Shown: positions 1-8,385, counted from the first letter of the stretch. The stretch: DNA of 43,509 nt from Fibrobacter sp. (GCA_017615055.1 JAGAAW010000106.1:1-43509); one strand, 5' to 3'. Notes: a model not told the origin generated them from the letters alone. Made by a program: numbers and translations.

Positions 1-142
1 CTTCTACGGCCGCACCGAAGGCAACTCGATGGAGAACGACGACATCGTGAAGGTGCTGGAAGGCGACGGCGACGTGGGCGAATTCCGCGACGCGCTGGTG
101 GTAGACGCCGAACCGCACGAACTCATCGTCAAGTTGCTTTAA
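1..142 (+). CDS. C-terminal end of an unidentified protein (5' truncated)
   Basis: The window opens inside a reading frame that runs from base 2 to a TAA at 140-142, giving the last 46 residues of a protein. The fragment is acidic, with several Asp and Glu clusters, and ends in a hydrophobic beta-strand-like stretch (ELIVKLL). The strong G/C preference at third codon positions matches the real genes nearby, which supports coding. I do not recognise the family from so short a piece. The end resembles the last strand of a C-terminal beta-sandwich, as in many carbohydrate-active enzymes, but that is a guess. It is followed by a short palindrome and a T run that may end its transcript. Confidence 0.6.
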   Translation, partial: FYGRTEGNSMENDDIVKVLEGDGDVGEFRDALVVDAEPHELIVKLL

Positions 143-172
143 AGCATAGACAAGCGCCGGGATAAAATGTAT

Positions 173-194
173 GGATCCTCCTTCGGAGGATGAC
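173..194. repeat. REP-like short palindrome, copy 1
   Basis: A 7-bp inverted repeat (ATCCTCC / GGAGGAT) with a 3-nt loop sits between GG and GAC. The same frame, GGATCCTC...GAGGATGAC, recurs at 21728-21752 around a different loop. The shared outer sequence and variable centre are typical of dispersed extragenic palindromes. A T run starts about 10 bases later, so this copy may also help terminate the upstream gene. Confidence 0.5.
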
Positions 195-268
195 AGCGGG
201 ATTTTTTTTCTATATTTCGCAAACCAAAACCGGATGGATTCCACGCACTGCGGGATTACATTGGCCGG

Positions 269-340
269 GCCCGTGTATCACAATGGATAGTGTCCCTCCC
301 TCCGAAGGAGGTTATTCCGGTTCGATTCCGGACATGGGTA
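269..340 (+). tRNA. tRNA-Arg (anticodon CCG)
   Basis: The cloverleaf folds by eye. The acceptor stem is 269-275 with 333-339 (seven pairs, two of them G-U), and the discriminator is A340. The anticodon stem is CCTCC (295-299) with GGAGG (307-311). Its seven-base loop CTCCGAA places the anticodon CCG at 302-304, which reads CGG (Arg). The T arm is TCCGG/CCGGA around TTCGATT. The D stem is short, about 3 bp, with the usual GG in its loop. CCA is not encoded. A terminator hairpin follows directly. Confidence 0.9.
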
Positions 341-344
341 TTAG

Positions 345-369
345 AGCGCTCCGCACGGAGCGCTTTTTT
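345..369 (+). terminator. Rho-independent terminator of tRNA-Arg
   Basis: A perfect 9-bp stem, AGCGCTCCG (345-353) and CGGAGCGCT (356-364), with a 2-nt loop is followed by five T residues. It abuts the stop codon of the convergent azlD gene. Confidence 0.85.
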
Positions 370-688
370 ATAGCAACAGCATGATGCCGTCAACACCCAG
401 CACCGTAACGCAGGCGACAACGGCAACCCCTACGAGGCCGCGCCCAAGGAGCGAGGCGATGACCGCGGCAACAAGCGCACACGCACCCGAAAGCATACTG
501 TTCGTGGAATACAAGATGGCAGGCACCGTCATCGCGGCAAGAACTGTGTAGGGAACGTACGCGAGGAAGGAACGCCAGAAGCGGCTCTTGATCTTGCCCT
601 TCAACAGGACGAACGGCACCGCGCGCAGCAGGTAGGTGACACCCGCCATCACGAGCAGGAAGAGGCAATAATCGTGAAGCGTAATCAT
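368..688 (-). CDS. azlD: AzlD-type branched-chain amino-acid exporter subunit
   Basis: This 106-residue, very hydrophobic protein has about four predicted membrane segments and the AzlD family pattern (Tyr-Leu-Leu-Arg-Ala-Val-Pro near the start, Phe-Leu-Ala-Tyr-Val-Pro-Tyr in the middle). AzlD is the small partner of AzlC in LIV-E-type inner-membrane exporters of branched-chain amino acids or their analogues. Its start codon overlaps the azlC stop by 4 bp (ATGA type), so the two are translationally coupled. Length is normal for the family. Substrate specificity cannot be read from the sequence. Confidence 0.85.
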   Translation of the reverse strand: MITLHDYCLFLLVMAGVTYLLRAVPFVLLKGKIKSRFWRSFLAYVPYTVLAAMTVPAILYSTNSMLSGACALVAAVIASLLGRGLVGVAVVACVTVLGVDGIMLLL

Positions 689-1386
689 GCCGACTCCTCC
701 TCATCCTTCACCGGGAAGAATGCCGCACCGATGAGCGATGCGACAAGCGCACAGATGATAATCGCGAACCCGACCGTCACGCCGCTGAGCGCTGGCACGA
801 ACTTGAATGCGAAGCTGCAGGCGATTGCAATCAGGACGGCGATGAGCGTAGGGCGGTGCGCCTTCATCTGCGGAACGACGATGGCAACAAACATGCCATA
901 CAGTGCCACCCCGAGGGCATTCGTCACTACCGCAGGGAGGATTTCACCACAGACCGCCCCGCAGAGCGTACCCGAAGACCACCCGATGTACGGGAGCACC
1001 ATGAGTCCTGCGAAATAACGCGCAGTCACCGGTTCCGTCTGGCTAACAGCAAGCGCGTAGATTTCGTCCGTAATGCCCGTAGCAAGGAGCAGGCGCTTGA
1101 ACGTCCCAAAATTCGGAGCCACCTTCTGCGAGAGGGAAATCGCCATCAGGCTATAGCGCAAGTTGATAAAGAATGTCGCAATCGCCATCTCAATAAACGT
1201 GCCGGCGGCATCCGCCATAATCTGCAGACCCGCAAACTGCCCCGCGGAGGTGAGGTTCGTCATCGAAATGAATGTGACCAGCGGCCAACTCAAAAACTTC
1301 GAGCCCGCGATGCCGAACGAGAACGACACCGCAAAGTACCCGAGGCCTATCGGAAGGCCGTCCTGGACGCCTTTAGAAAACTTCAT
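685..1386 (-). CDS. azlC: AzlC-type branched-chain amino-acid exporter subunit
   Basis: This 233-residue integral membrane protein carries the AzlC signature near its start: a Gly-Leu-Gly-Tyr-Phe-Ala-Val-Ser-Phe stretch, then Asn-Leu-Thr-Ser-Ala-Gly-Gln-Phe, then Phe-Ile-Asn-Leu-Arg-Tyr. AzlC is the large subunit of the AzlCD (LIV-E) exporter in the cytoplasmic membrane. The first ATG is used. No strong Shine-Dalgarno sequence precedes it, but a promoter-like pair lies just upstream. It forms a two-gene operon with azlD. Confidence 0.88.
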   Translation of the reverse strand: MKFSKGVQDGLPIGLGYFAVSFSFGIAGSKFLSWPLVTFISMTNLTSAGQFAGLQIMADAAGTFIEMAIATFFINLRYSLMAISLSQKVAPNFGTFKRLLLATGITDEIYALAVSQTEPVTARYFAGLMVLPYIGWSSGTLCGAVCGEILPAVVTNALGVALYGMFVAIVVPQMKAHRPTLIAVLIAIACSFAFKFVPALSGVTVGFAIIICALVASLIGAAFFPVKDEEESA

Positions 1387-1406
1387 GACGACAAATATAA
1401 AAAAAA

Positions 1407-1434
1407 TCTATAAGAAATTTATGCAAATATGCAA
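1407..1434 (-). promoter_or_regulatory. Candidate azlCD promoter with ATGCAAAT repeats
   Basis: Reading the minus strand, TTGCAT (plus 1429-1434) and TATAGA (plus 1407-1412) are separated by 16 bp, about 20 bases before the azlC ATG. The -35 area sits in two tandem copies of ATGCAAAT with an 8-bp period, followed by ATGCAT, which could be a regulator site. Confidence 0.35.
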
Positions 1435-1478
1435 ATTTATGCATATTTTACACTTTTTTGCGATAAAAAAATGAACAA

Positions 1479-1506
1479 TCCCCGCCGTGCATTAACACGG
1501 CAGGGA
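1479..1506 (-). terminator. Terminator of the GH5 cellulase gene
   Basis: A GC-rich hairpin (TCCC-GCCGTG with CACGGC-AGGGA, one bulge) lies about 25 bases beyond the cellulase stop. On the minus strand it is followed by TTGTTCATTTTTTTA. Confidence 0.65.
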
Positions 1507-1529
1507 CCGTTAGGAGGAAATTTTCCTGG

Positions 1530-4500
1530 TTATTTCACCACAATGCGACGAATCAGCATATTTGAGCCCGAACGGAGGCGCACGACGAAACTGCCCTGAC
1601 GGAGCATGTCGAGGCTAACCGCACCGGATACATGCCCGAAGGTCGCTATCGGAGTACCTTTCATGTCAAAGATTTCGACAGCGATATCGGAGGCACCCGA
1701 AATATGGAGCGTGCGACCGGCAACAACCAACGAGAGCGGGTTTGCAACAGGCGATATCACAAATATTGTGCCTTCGCTAGATGAAGTTCCCGGAGATACG
1801 CTCGAAGAGGATTCCGGTTCAAAGACGCTCGAGGAGGTCGTGGGAGTTTCGCTCGAAGAAGAGACCGGCTTTTCGCTGGAACTGGACTTCGGTTTTTCGC
1901 TAGAAGAAGACGCTGCCGAAGAACTGCTTTCAGGAACAGCAACCTCAAGAGCAAACTCATACTTTTGCCCGTTAACCGTCAGTGTTTCCTTGTAAGAACC
2001 AGCCGGCACATATACAGGGATAGTACCAGCAACCGTCACGACATCACCGGTATGCGTGAAGTCTACGAACCACATGGTCCAAGTATCGCGATTGTACTTC
2101 TGCACGTTATTAAACGTGATGGTCTCAATCGGCTCTCCCTGCACAACAGTCTGCTCCAGGCTACCCGTAACCGCGACCTGCGTGTTGTCACTGCTGGAAG
2201 ACTCTTCCACACTACTGCTAGATTCTTCACTAGAACTACTTTCGACAGAAGAACTGCTCGGCACTTCGGAGCTAGACGAAGGCACTTCGCTGCTACTAGA
2301 AACCGGCTTTGAGCTAGAAGAGGACTCGACCGAGCTAGAAGAAGCGACACTAGAACTGCTCTTCACAGAAGAACTGCTCGGCACTTCGGAACTAGACGAA
2401 GGCACTTCGCTGCTGCTGGAAACCGGCTTCGAACTGGAAGAGGACTCGACCGAGCTAGAAGAAGCGACACTAGAACTGCTCTTCACAGAAGAACTGCTCG
2501 GCACAACGGAGCTGGACGAAGGTTCCTCGCTGCTGCTGGATTCTTCGCTCGAAGAACTCGGCGGTTCGATGCTGGAAGAAGACTCGACAGAACTCGAGGA
2601 GGCGACGCTGCTGGAAGACTGCTTCACGGTAATCTTGCCCGTTGCAGAAGTATTGTTGTCGATGCCAGTCACCGCAATCGTGTAGTCGTACACGTAGTCG
2701 GTCAGGTTACCAGCGACCGTACCCGAAATCGTATAGGTCTTCGCATTGTCGTCCTTCGTCCCAGTCAAGCCCGAAGGAATTCCGGACAGCTCGATCTTCT
2801 TGATATTCTCGTACCTGTAGACAATCGGCTCAATGGCGTTACCCGCAGTCACTGTCTGCGTGGCGCTCCCGCTAACAAGTTCAATCACGGTCATCACCGG
2901 CTTGTGCTTCACCGTAATCTTTGCGCTGGCAGATGCATTGTTGTCCGGGCCATACACCGTCACCATAGCCGTGTATTCCCCATCGGGCAAGCTCTCATTC
3001 ACAGCGCCAGCAATCGTCAGCGTCTGTGCGCTCTTGTTCTGCGCCACCGAGAGGGTCCCCTGCGGAACGCCGGTCACCTTGACAGAATCCAGGTGTGCAT
3101 AACGGAGCACGATAGGCTTGATGGAATCGCCCGCGGTCACCGTCTGCGTCGAATTGCTCGTCACCGAGACAGTCGTCGTCACCGGCTTGTGCTTCACCGT
3201 AATCTTGCCCGTCGCCGTAGTGTTGGAATCGACACCGATTACTTCAATCGAATAGACGTATTCCTTGTCCTTCAGGCTGTCGGCGACCGTTCCCGAAATC
3301 ATGAAGGTCGTATTGCTCTTGTTTACCGCTCCATTCAATCCTGCCGGGAGTCCGGTCACGCTCACCTTCGTCACGTTCTTGATGCTGTAGACAATAGACT
3401 CAATAGGATTGCCCGCAGTTACCGTCTGTTCCGTCTTGCCGCTTGTAAGCTGGAACAACATCTGCACCTTGGAAGAACTCGACAACATGCTCGAAGACGA
3501 CATCATGCTGCTAGAAGAGGCAACACTCGAACTGCTCTTCACGGAGGAACTGCTCGATGCCGGAGACGGAACGGGCTTGAACGCCAGACCGGAACAGCGC
3601 ACGTCATCAACATACAGATAGTTCATGCTCGGCTGCGTTCCCTTGATTTCCCAAGTGAACTTGGCAATGCGCTTCTTAGAAAGTTCCACGGGCTTTGCCC
3701 AGGATTCCTGCGACAGCATATCCCAGGGGACCGTCACGGATGTCCACGAATTCGAAGCCGGCTTCGTAATCATGTGGTAGCCGTAATCCGTCACGCCGGT
3801 ATCTTCTGCCTTGAAGTTATGCGCAGCACCCTTGTACTTGTAGCTAATCTCGTTACAGGCAGAAAGATCATAAGCAGTCTGACTCTCGTTCAACGCCACT
3901 CCGAGCGCCACGTACGGATCGTACTGGTTACTGCCCTGTGAAAGTTTCACACCGGTCACGCCCGCAACGTACTTGGTGGAATTGCCTGCCGTGGAGCCAC
4001 TGATGACCACGTTGTAGCCGTCATTCCTGCCGGGGCCGTTAGAAATCGTCGAGGCGCCCTTGTCGCCCGCATCGGTATAGGCGTACCATTCGCCGCCGGT
4101 AAAGGCGAAGCCGTCGCCGTCTTCCAGGTCATCAATGTAATCGGTGTAACCTGCAGGGAGCGAACTGGAGGAACTCGCGATGGAACTGCTGGAAGCCGGC
4201 GTCGAGGAACATGCGCTATAGGACTTGGGGAGCGAGGCGAAGATATTGGAATTCACCCAATCTCCACTTGTAGAATAGTTCCAGGCACTGCCGTTAAAGT
4301 ACGATGCAGTTTCATTCTTGTTCGAAACAGCCCAATTCGCACCCGAAAGTTTATGTTTTGTCATCCAGCTATACCAGGCGGAACTACGATCATTGTACAT
4401 GTTGCCATTGCCACCGGGGCCAGAGTTACCCCACTCCGTCACAAACACGGAAAGGCCGCTATTCATTGCCGACTCGGCATTCGCCCCTTCACGGTTTGTC

Positions 4501-5219
4501 TCATGTTGCCCCGATGCATCAATACCTGCGTAGAAATGGAAAGTATATGCCACATTTCCATCGTTTATCGGATCGCTCGCCGCTTCATTCGGATACTGGT
4601 CATAGCTGCGGTTGCCCACGACAATCAGGTTATCGGAATGCTTGCGAATGGTGTCAATCACCGCAACTGCATACTGCTTGATGGTGCCCCAAGACTGCGA
4701 AGTGGGCTCGTTGAAAATCTCGAAGATGACGTTGTCGTACTTGCCCCATTTTTGCGCCATGTAGCCGAAGAACTTCTTGGCATTGTCGACATTATCAGAT
4801 GCCTTGTGGCTATGGTAGTCGATAATCACGTAGATATCGTTGTCGATGGCTGCCTGCACCACCGTATTCATCAGGCCCTGGTAATAACCTTCCTTGGTAA
4901 AGTAGTTACCGGAACCCCAGTCCTCGTCAACACCCATCGGCGCACGGATAATCTGAATGTTCTGCTTCTGCACGAGCCCGCTCACGATATCGGATGTCCA
5001 GAACGGAGAACCGACATCACTCGAAATGCTCCAGAAGAGGCTCATACCCTGTACCGAGACTTCGTTACCGCTGGTAACGCCCTTGCAGGAACCGTAAATC
5101 TGGCCCTTGCCGCTGGAATTCTTGCCTGCCTGAAGTTGGCCATACTGGCTTACAGGCCCCACGCGCCCGAACGATGCAGCCGCCAAAAGAGCGGCCATCA
5201 GAATCGCAGTCTTTTTCAT
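1530..5219 (-). CDS. Secreted modular GH5 endoglucanase with C-terminal sorting domain
   Basis: This 1229-residue secreted cellulase has a signal peptide (about 1-19). A GH5 barrel, resembling subfamily 2, spans about 25-335, with acid/base Glu171 in Asn-Glu-Pro and nucleophile Glu262 in Thr-Glu-Trp-Gly. A carbohydrate-binding beta-sandwich resembling CBM11 lies at about 357-543. Three homologous Ig-like domains of about 90 residues (587-866), each with a Thr-Val-Thr-Ala-Gly motif, follow. Next come a long Ser-rich linker (868-1008), a fourth related domain (1011-1096), another linker, and a C-terminal domain (about 1153-1229) ending Val-Val-Lys. That last domain is shared with the GH9 and GH10 proteins here and looks like a type IX secretion signal. 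The start at 5219 follows AAGGA at good spacing; a longer frame starts at 5240. It diverges from the CotH-like gene across a palindromic operator candidate. Endo-1,4-glucanase activity is inferred from the family. Confidence 0.93.
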   Translation of the reverse strand: MKKTAILMAALLAAASFGRVGPVSQYGQLQAGKNSSGKGQIYGSCKGVTSGNEVSVQGMSLFWSISSDVGSPFWTSDIVSGLVQKQNIQIIRAPMGVDEDWGSGNYFTKEGYYQGLMNTVVQAAIDNDIYVIIDYHSHKASDNVDNAKKFFGYMAQKWGKYDNVIFEIFNEPTSQSWGTIKQYAVAVIDTIRKHSDNLIVVGNRSYDQYPNEAASDPINDGNVAYTFHFYAGIDASGQHETNREGANAESAMNSGLSVFVTEWGNSGPGGNGNMYNDRSSAWYSWMTKHKLSGANWAVSNKNETASYFNGSAWNYSTSGDWVNSNIFASLPKSYSACSSTPASSSSIASSSSSLPAGYTDYIDDLEDGDGFAFTGGEWYAYTDAGDKGASTISNGPGRNDGYNVVISGSTAGNSTKYVAGVTGVKLSQGSNQYDPYVALGVALNESQTAYDLSACNEISYKYKGAAHNFKAEDTGVTDYGYHMITKPASNSWTSVTVPWDMLSQESWAKPVELSKKRIAKFTWEIKGTQPSMNYLYVDDVRCSGLAFKPVPSPASSSSSVKSSSSVASSSSMMSSSSMLSSSSKVQMLFQLTSGKTEQTVTAGNPIESIVYSIKNVTKVSVTGLPAGLNGAVNKSNTTFMISGTVADSLKDKEYVYSIEVIGVDSNTTATGKITVKHKPVTTTVSVTSNSTQTVTAGDSIKPIVLRYAHLDSVKVTGVPQGTLSVAQNKSAQTLTIAGAVNESLPDGEYTAMVTVYGPDNNASASAKITVKHKPVMTVIELVSGSATQTVTAGNAIEPIVYRYENIKKIELSGIPSGLTGTKDDNAKTYTISGTVAGNLTDYVYDYTIAVTGIDNNTSATGKITVKQSSSSVASSSSVESSSSIEPPSSSSEESSSSEEPSSSSVVPSSSSVKSSSSVASSSSVESSSSSKPVSSSSEVPSSSSEVPSSSSVKSSSSVASSSSVESSSSSKPVSSSSEVPSSSSEVPSSSSVESSSSEESSSSVEESSSSDNTQVAVTGSLEQTVVQGEPIETITFNNVQKYNRDTWTMWFVDFTHTGDVVTVAGTIPVYVPAGSYKETLTVNGQKYEFALEVAVPESSSSAASSSSEKPKSSSSEKPVSSSSETPTTSSSVFEPESSSSVSPGTSSSEGTIFVISPVANPLSLVVAGRTLHISGASDIAVEIFDMKGTPIATFGHVSGAVSLDMLRQGSFVVRLRSGSNMLIRRIVVK
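2245..2512. repeat. 120-bp tandem repeat in the cellulase linker
   Basis: Two nearly identical 120-bp units and the start of a third lie in tandem; bases 2281-2400 and 2401-2520 match at most positions. Each unit encodes 40 residues of Ser-Ser-Ser-Ser blocks separated by Val-Lys, Val-Ala, Val-Glu, Lys-Pro-Val or Glu-Val-Pro. The period is a multiple of 3, so slippage would change linker length without breaking the frame. Confidence 0.85.
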
Positions 5220-5324
5220 ACACACATCCTTGTCATACACCTTAACGGCCCTCTAAATTTATATTTTTCGGAACAAAAATCCACGTGACACAAAGCACGG
5301 AAAAAAGCATTGCCGGTTACAGGG

Positions 5325-5336
5325 GTAAACGTTTAC
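5325..5336. promoter_or_regulatory. LacI-type palindromic operator candidate
   Basis: GTAAACGTTTAC is a perfect 12-bp palindrome with a central CG, the form bound by many LacI/GalR-family sugar repressors. It lies between the divergent GH5 cellulase and CotH-like genes, about 105 and 40 bases from their starts. No LacI-family gene is in the window. Confidence 0.4.
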
Positions 5337-5376
5337 GAAAATTTCCGATACGATATACCCCAATCGGGTACGAATT

Positions 5377-6762
5377 GTGTATAATTATTACGTGCGCAAG
5401 ATATTCCTTTCCATAATGGCGGCCCTGTTCTACTGGGCATGCTCCAATAGCGGATCCGACAAGGAAATATCTTCACCGTGGGATGAAAAATTCATAGCAC
5501 AGGATTCCACAGCAAGCGATACAACAGCCAACACCAGTGTAGACACCCTAGACAACTTCATAGATTCACTCACACTGATACTGACATACAACAAGCTCGC
5601 CCCAACAAAAAACGACAAGGAATGCTACCCCGAAGCAGGAATTCCACGACTCCTTATTGCGACACCCTCGCAAGAAAGGCCCGATGACGACACAACCGAC
5701 GCCGTTGCCTATGGCGTACTTACCGAGGGGGGCACTGCCGTAACCGATACCATGCCGCTCATGATCCGCATAAGGGGCAACACCACGCTCGCAATGCCCA
5801 AGCGGAGCTTCAAAATTACATTTACAGATAAAGTATCATTACTCGGGATGCCCGAAAGCAAGGACTGGGCACTCCTTGCAAACTACGGCGACAAGACGCT
5901 CCTCAAGAACTACATCGCATTCAAGCTTTCGGACTGGGCTGGGATGACATACACTCCCCGATCCCAGTTCGTGGAACTGTTCCTGAACGGCAACTACCGC
6001 GGGGTCTACCTACTCTGTGAAACCATCAAGGTCGCGAAAAACCGCGTGAACATTCCCGAGAACCAGAACTCGTACCTGGTAGAAGTGGACCGCAAGTACC
6101 GCGACGACGACGTTGTCGTCATCAACGAACGTGAAATGGCTTTCCGCATCCATTCCCCGAAAGACCCGACCGAGGAATCAATGGATCGGCTCAGGCTCCA
6201 CCTGGACAGCCTGGAGGGCTACCTTGAGTACATCCACCAGGACTACTCGCTCGCGCTAGACAGCACCCCCGACAACTGGTTCGATATTGACGCCTTCGTC
6301 AAGCACTACTGGATTCAGGAATTCACGAAGAATCCCGATGCCATTCCGCTCACGAGCGTATTTTTCACATGGGTCGCAGGGAGCGTCATCCGCATGGGGC
6401 CGGTCTGGGATTTTGACGCCGCATTCGGCGCCACCACAGAACTGGAGAACACAGACGGTTGGTATATCCGCGACTACTCCTGGTACAGGCGCATGCTAAA
6501 AATGCCCAACGTGAAGGAAGTATCCACACAGTTCTGGCAAAAGAACCGCTCGATCTTCGAGGCACTCCCCGATTCCATCGATGCATACGCACAAATGCTT
6601 TCTCTAGCGGCAGAGAACAACTACCGCGGCTGGCCCGACATACTCGGAGATGTAAACGACTTCACCCACACCAAGGCATACTCAAATTACGCCGAGGCGG
6701 TCGAAGACCTGAAATCGTGGATCCGCGAAAGGACCCGCTGGATAGACGAGAACGTCCAGTAA
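5377..6762 (+). CDS. CotH-like (spore-coat-kinase family) lipoprotein
   Basis: This protein of about 461 residues has a lipoprotein signal (basic Arg-Lys, hydrophobic stretch, lipobox ending Trp-Ala-Cys) and an acidic, Thr/Asp-rich spacer. A CotH-family domain fills about 115-455. Visible CotH traits are Ile-Arg-Gly-Asn-Thr, the Trp-Ala-Leu-Leu-Ala-Asn...Asp-Lys stretch, and Trp-Asp-Phe-Asp-Ala-Ala-Phe-Gly, whose acidic pair is expected to bind metal. CotH proteins are atypical protein kinases in Bacillus spores; in other bacteria they often accompany cell-surface polysaccharide enzymes and their role is unknown. The start is uncertain. The first in-frame GTG (5377) overlaps a TATAAT at 5380-5385, so the next GTG (5392), which begins Val-Arg-Lys-Ile-Phe, may be the true start, giving an almost leaderless mRNA. 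It diverges from the GH5 cellulase. Confidence 0.8.
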   Translation: MYNYYVRKIFLSIMAALFYWACSNSGSDKEISSPWDEKFIAQDSTASDTTANTSVDTLDNFIDSLTLILTYNKLAPTKNDKECYPEAGIPRLLIATPSQERPDDDTTDAVAYGVLTEGGTAVTDTMPLMIRIRGNTTLAMPKRSFKITFTDKVSLLGMPESKDWALLANYGDKTLLKNYIAFKLSDWAGMTYTPRSQFVELFLNGNYRGVYLLCETIKVAKNRVNIPENQNSYLVEVDRKYRDDDVVVINEREMAFRIHSPKDPTEESMDRLRLHLDSLEGYLEYIHQDYSLALDSTPDNWFDIDAFVKHYWIQEFTKNPDAIPLTSVFFTWVAGSVIRMGPVWDFDAAFGATTELENTDGWYIRDYSWYRRMLKMPNVKEVSTQFWQKNRSIFEALPDSIDAYAQMLSLAAENNYRGWPDILGDVNDFTHTKAYSNYAEAVEDLKSWIRERTRWIDENVQ

Positions 6763-6786
6763 AATACGAACCGACAAACGCAAAAT

Positions 6787-6805
6787 GCCCCGCTCTAGGC
6801 GGGGC
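6787..6805. terminator. Hairpin between convergent genes
   Basis: GCCCCGC and GCGGGGC form a 7-bp stem with a 5-nt loop in the gap between the convergent CotH-like and small secreted-protein genes. The flanking U runs are short on both strands (ATTTTG on minus, CTTAAAG on plus), so it may act weakly in both directions. Confidence 0.55.
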
Positions 6806-6836
6806 TTAAAGTTCTTGGAAAAACTAACAGACGAAA

Positions 6837-7274
6837 CTAGTTTTCGTTGTTGTGCATTTCCATGGTTTCGCGGTCCATCGTGTGCTGCAGGTATTCCTTG
6901 AAGTCACGGTCGATGTTCACACCGTCGAAGTCCATGTCGTCGTTTTCCAACACGAACACGGCGCTCGGGTTATCGAGCCAGCCAACCACGTCCACGCCAT
7001 CGAGTTTCATGGACTTGTCACCAGCGAGAGCGGCAACGTATTCGACCTTGGACTTGGGGACCCAACCCTGGCCGCAGCTACCCTTGACCAGCACATCGGT
7101 ATCACCATCCTTGACGATCGTAAGTTCGTCGTTGAACCCAGCGGTGCAGACCACGCTTCCACCACCCTTTTCCTTTGTGAGTTCAACATCACCCAGCTTG
7201 GATTTGACCTTATTGGGGGCAGCAAAGGCGGCCGCAACCATCAAAGCAAGCGTCATAGCGAAAAGCTTTTTCAT
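6837..7274 (-). CDS. Small secreted protein of unknown function
   Basis: This 145-residue protein has a clear Sec signal peptide (Lys-Lys, then an Ala/Leu-rich core, cleavage near Ala-Phe-Ala-Ala-Pro). The mature part is acidic with two Cys residues (Val-Val-Cys-Thr and Ser-Cys-Gly-Gln-Gly-Trp) that could form a disulfide. The stretch Gly-Trp-Val-Pro-Lys-Ser-Lys-Val resembles the end of a bacterial SH3-like domain, but the resemblance is short. The tail is rich in Asp, Glu, Met and Asn. The start at 7274 follows GAGGA at 6-nt spacing. I do not recognise the family. It is divergent from mltG. Confidence 0.75.
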   Translation of the reverse strand: MKKLFAMTLALMVAAAFAAPNKVKSKLGDVELTKEKGGGSVVCTAGFNDELTIVKDGDTDVLVKGSCGQGWVPKSKVEYVAALAGDKSMKLDGVDVVGWLDNPSAVFVLENDDMDFDGVNIDRDFKEYLQHTMDRETMEMHNNEN

Positions 7275-7371
7275 ATCGTTCCTCAAAAGCAAGGTAAAAT
7301 ATTCAACAATGCATAAGGAATATACCTTTTATTTTTGCAATTGTTCACAATTTCTTTTAAATTTTTACATC

Positions 7372-8382
7372 ATGAAGAAGATTTTTGCCATTTTTTGCGT
7401 TTTTTTAGCCCTCGCCTGTGCCTTTTTTGCCTTCCAGATGAAAAATCGCATCACCGCGGAGTCCAAAAACACCAAAACAGTCCTCATTAACGTGCCCAGC
7501 GGCACCCCCGCCATCGCCCTCGGATATTACCTGAAAAAAGAAGGAATCTGGGACGACGAACTGGCCTACAAGGTCTGGTGCAAGCTAAACCAGCCGGCCA
7601 TCCACAAGGGGTGGTACGAAATCCCGGCCCATAGCACGCTCGACCAGATTGCCGACATCCTCGGGAGCGGCAAGACCGCAGTACTCCGGGTGACCATACC
7701 CGAAGGTCGGGCCTCGTGGGAGATGCCCGCCTATATAAAGAAGGCCTTCCCCGACCTTGACGAGAAGCGCTGGAACGACCTGGTCCAGGACCCGAAGTTC
7801 GCCCGCAGCCTCGGGATCGACGCCAACTCGCTGGAAGGCTACCTGCTGCCCGACACCTACCCCTTCCCCATCGACGCGGACGAGGTGACCATACTCAAGC
7901 AGATGGTCGCGGCAAACCAGAAGGTGCGCGACCAGTTCATGCCCGACTCGGCAAGTTCCATGTGGAAGACCCTCGGCAGCTGGCACAAGGTACTTACGCT
8001 GGCAAGCGTAGTCGAGGAGGAAACAGGCATCCCCGATGAGCGCCCTCTTATCGCAGGCGTGTTCCACAACAGGCTCAGGATCGGCATGCCGCTCGGGGCA
8101 GACCCGACGGTACGGTTCATCTTCAGGAACCTGACCGGGCCCATCTACAAGAGCCAGCTCAACAGCGACAGCCCGTACAATACCCGCAAGTTCAAGGGGC
8201 TCATGCCGGGCCCGATATCTAACCCCGGGCGCAAGGCCATCGAGGCTACACTGCACCCTGCAGTCACCGAGGCACTTTACTTTGTCGCAAAGGATGACGG
8301 GAGCATGACCCACTTCTTCAGCAAGACGCTCTCCGAACACAACAAGTACAAGGACGTGGCGGCAAGGAACCGCGGGGAATAA
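7372..8382 (+). CDS. mltG: Endolytic murein transglycosylase MltG
   Basis: This 336-residue protein has one N-terminal membrane anchor (about 1-22), a LysM-like region, and the YceG/MltG catalytic domain. The motif Ala-Ser-Val-Val-Glu-Glu-Glu-Thr places the catalytic glutamate at Glu215. It is followed by the conserved Asn-Arg-Leu...Gly-Met-Pro-Leu...Asp-Pro-Thr-Val block and by Pro-Gly-Pro-Ile-Ser-Asn-Pro-Gly. MltG cleaves nascent peptidoglycan strands at the inner membrane and sets glycan chain length. Length is normal. No Shine-Dalgarno sequence is evident before ATG 7372. It ends 3 bp from the convergent patatin gene, with no terminator between them. Confidence 0.93.
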   Translation: MKKIFAIFCVFLALACAFFAFQMKNRITAESKNTKTVLINVPSGTPAIALGYYLKKEGIWDDELAYKVWCKLNQPAIHKGWYEIPAHSTLDQIADILGSGKTAVLRVTIPEGRASWEMPAYIKKAFPDLDEKRWNDLVQDPKFARSLGIDANSLEGYLLPDTYPFPIDADEVTILKQMVAANQKVRDQFMPDSASSMWKTLGSWHKVLTLASVVEEETGIPDERPLIAGVFHNRLRIGMPLGADPTVRFIFRNLTGPIYKSQLNSDSPYNTRKFKGLMPGPISNPGRKAIEATLHPAVTEALYFVAKDDGSMTHFFSKTLSEHNKYKDVAARNRGE

Positions 8383-8385
8383 CCG

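Noticed and set aside
2200..2600. CRISPR-like periodic repeats
   Set aside because: They encode in-frame Ser-rich linker of the GH5 protein with a 120-bp period and no unique spacers.
6847..7371. N-terminal extension of mltG in the same frame
   Set aside because: The upstream frame is antisense to the small secreted protein gene. ATG 7372 gives a normal membrane-anchored MltG.
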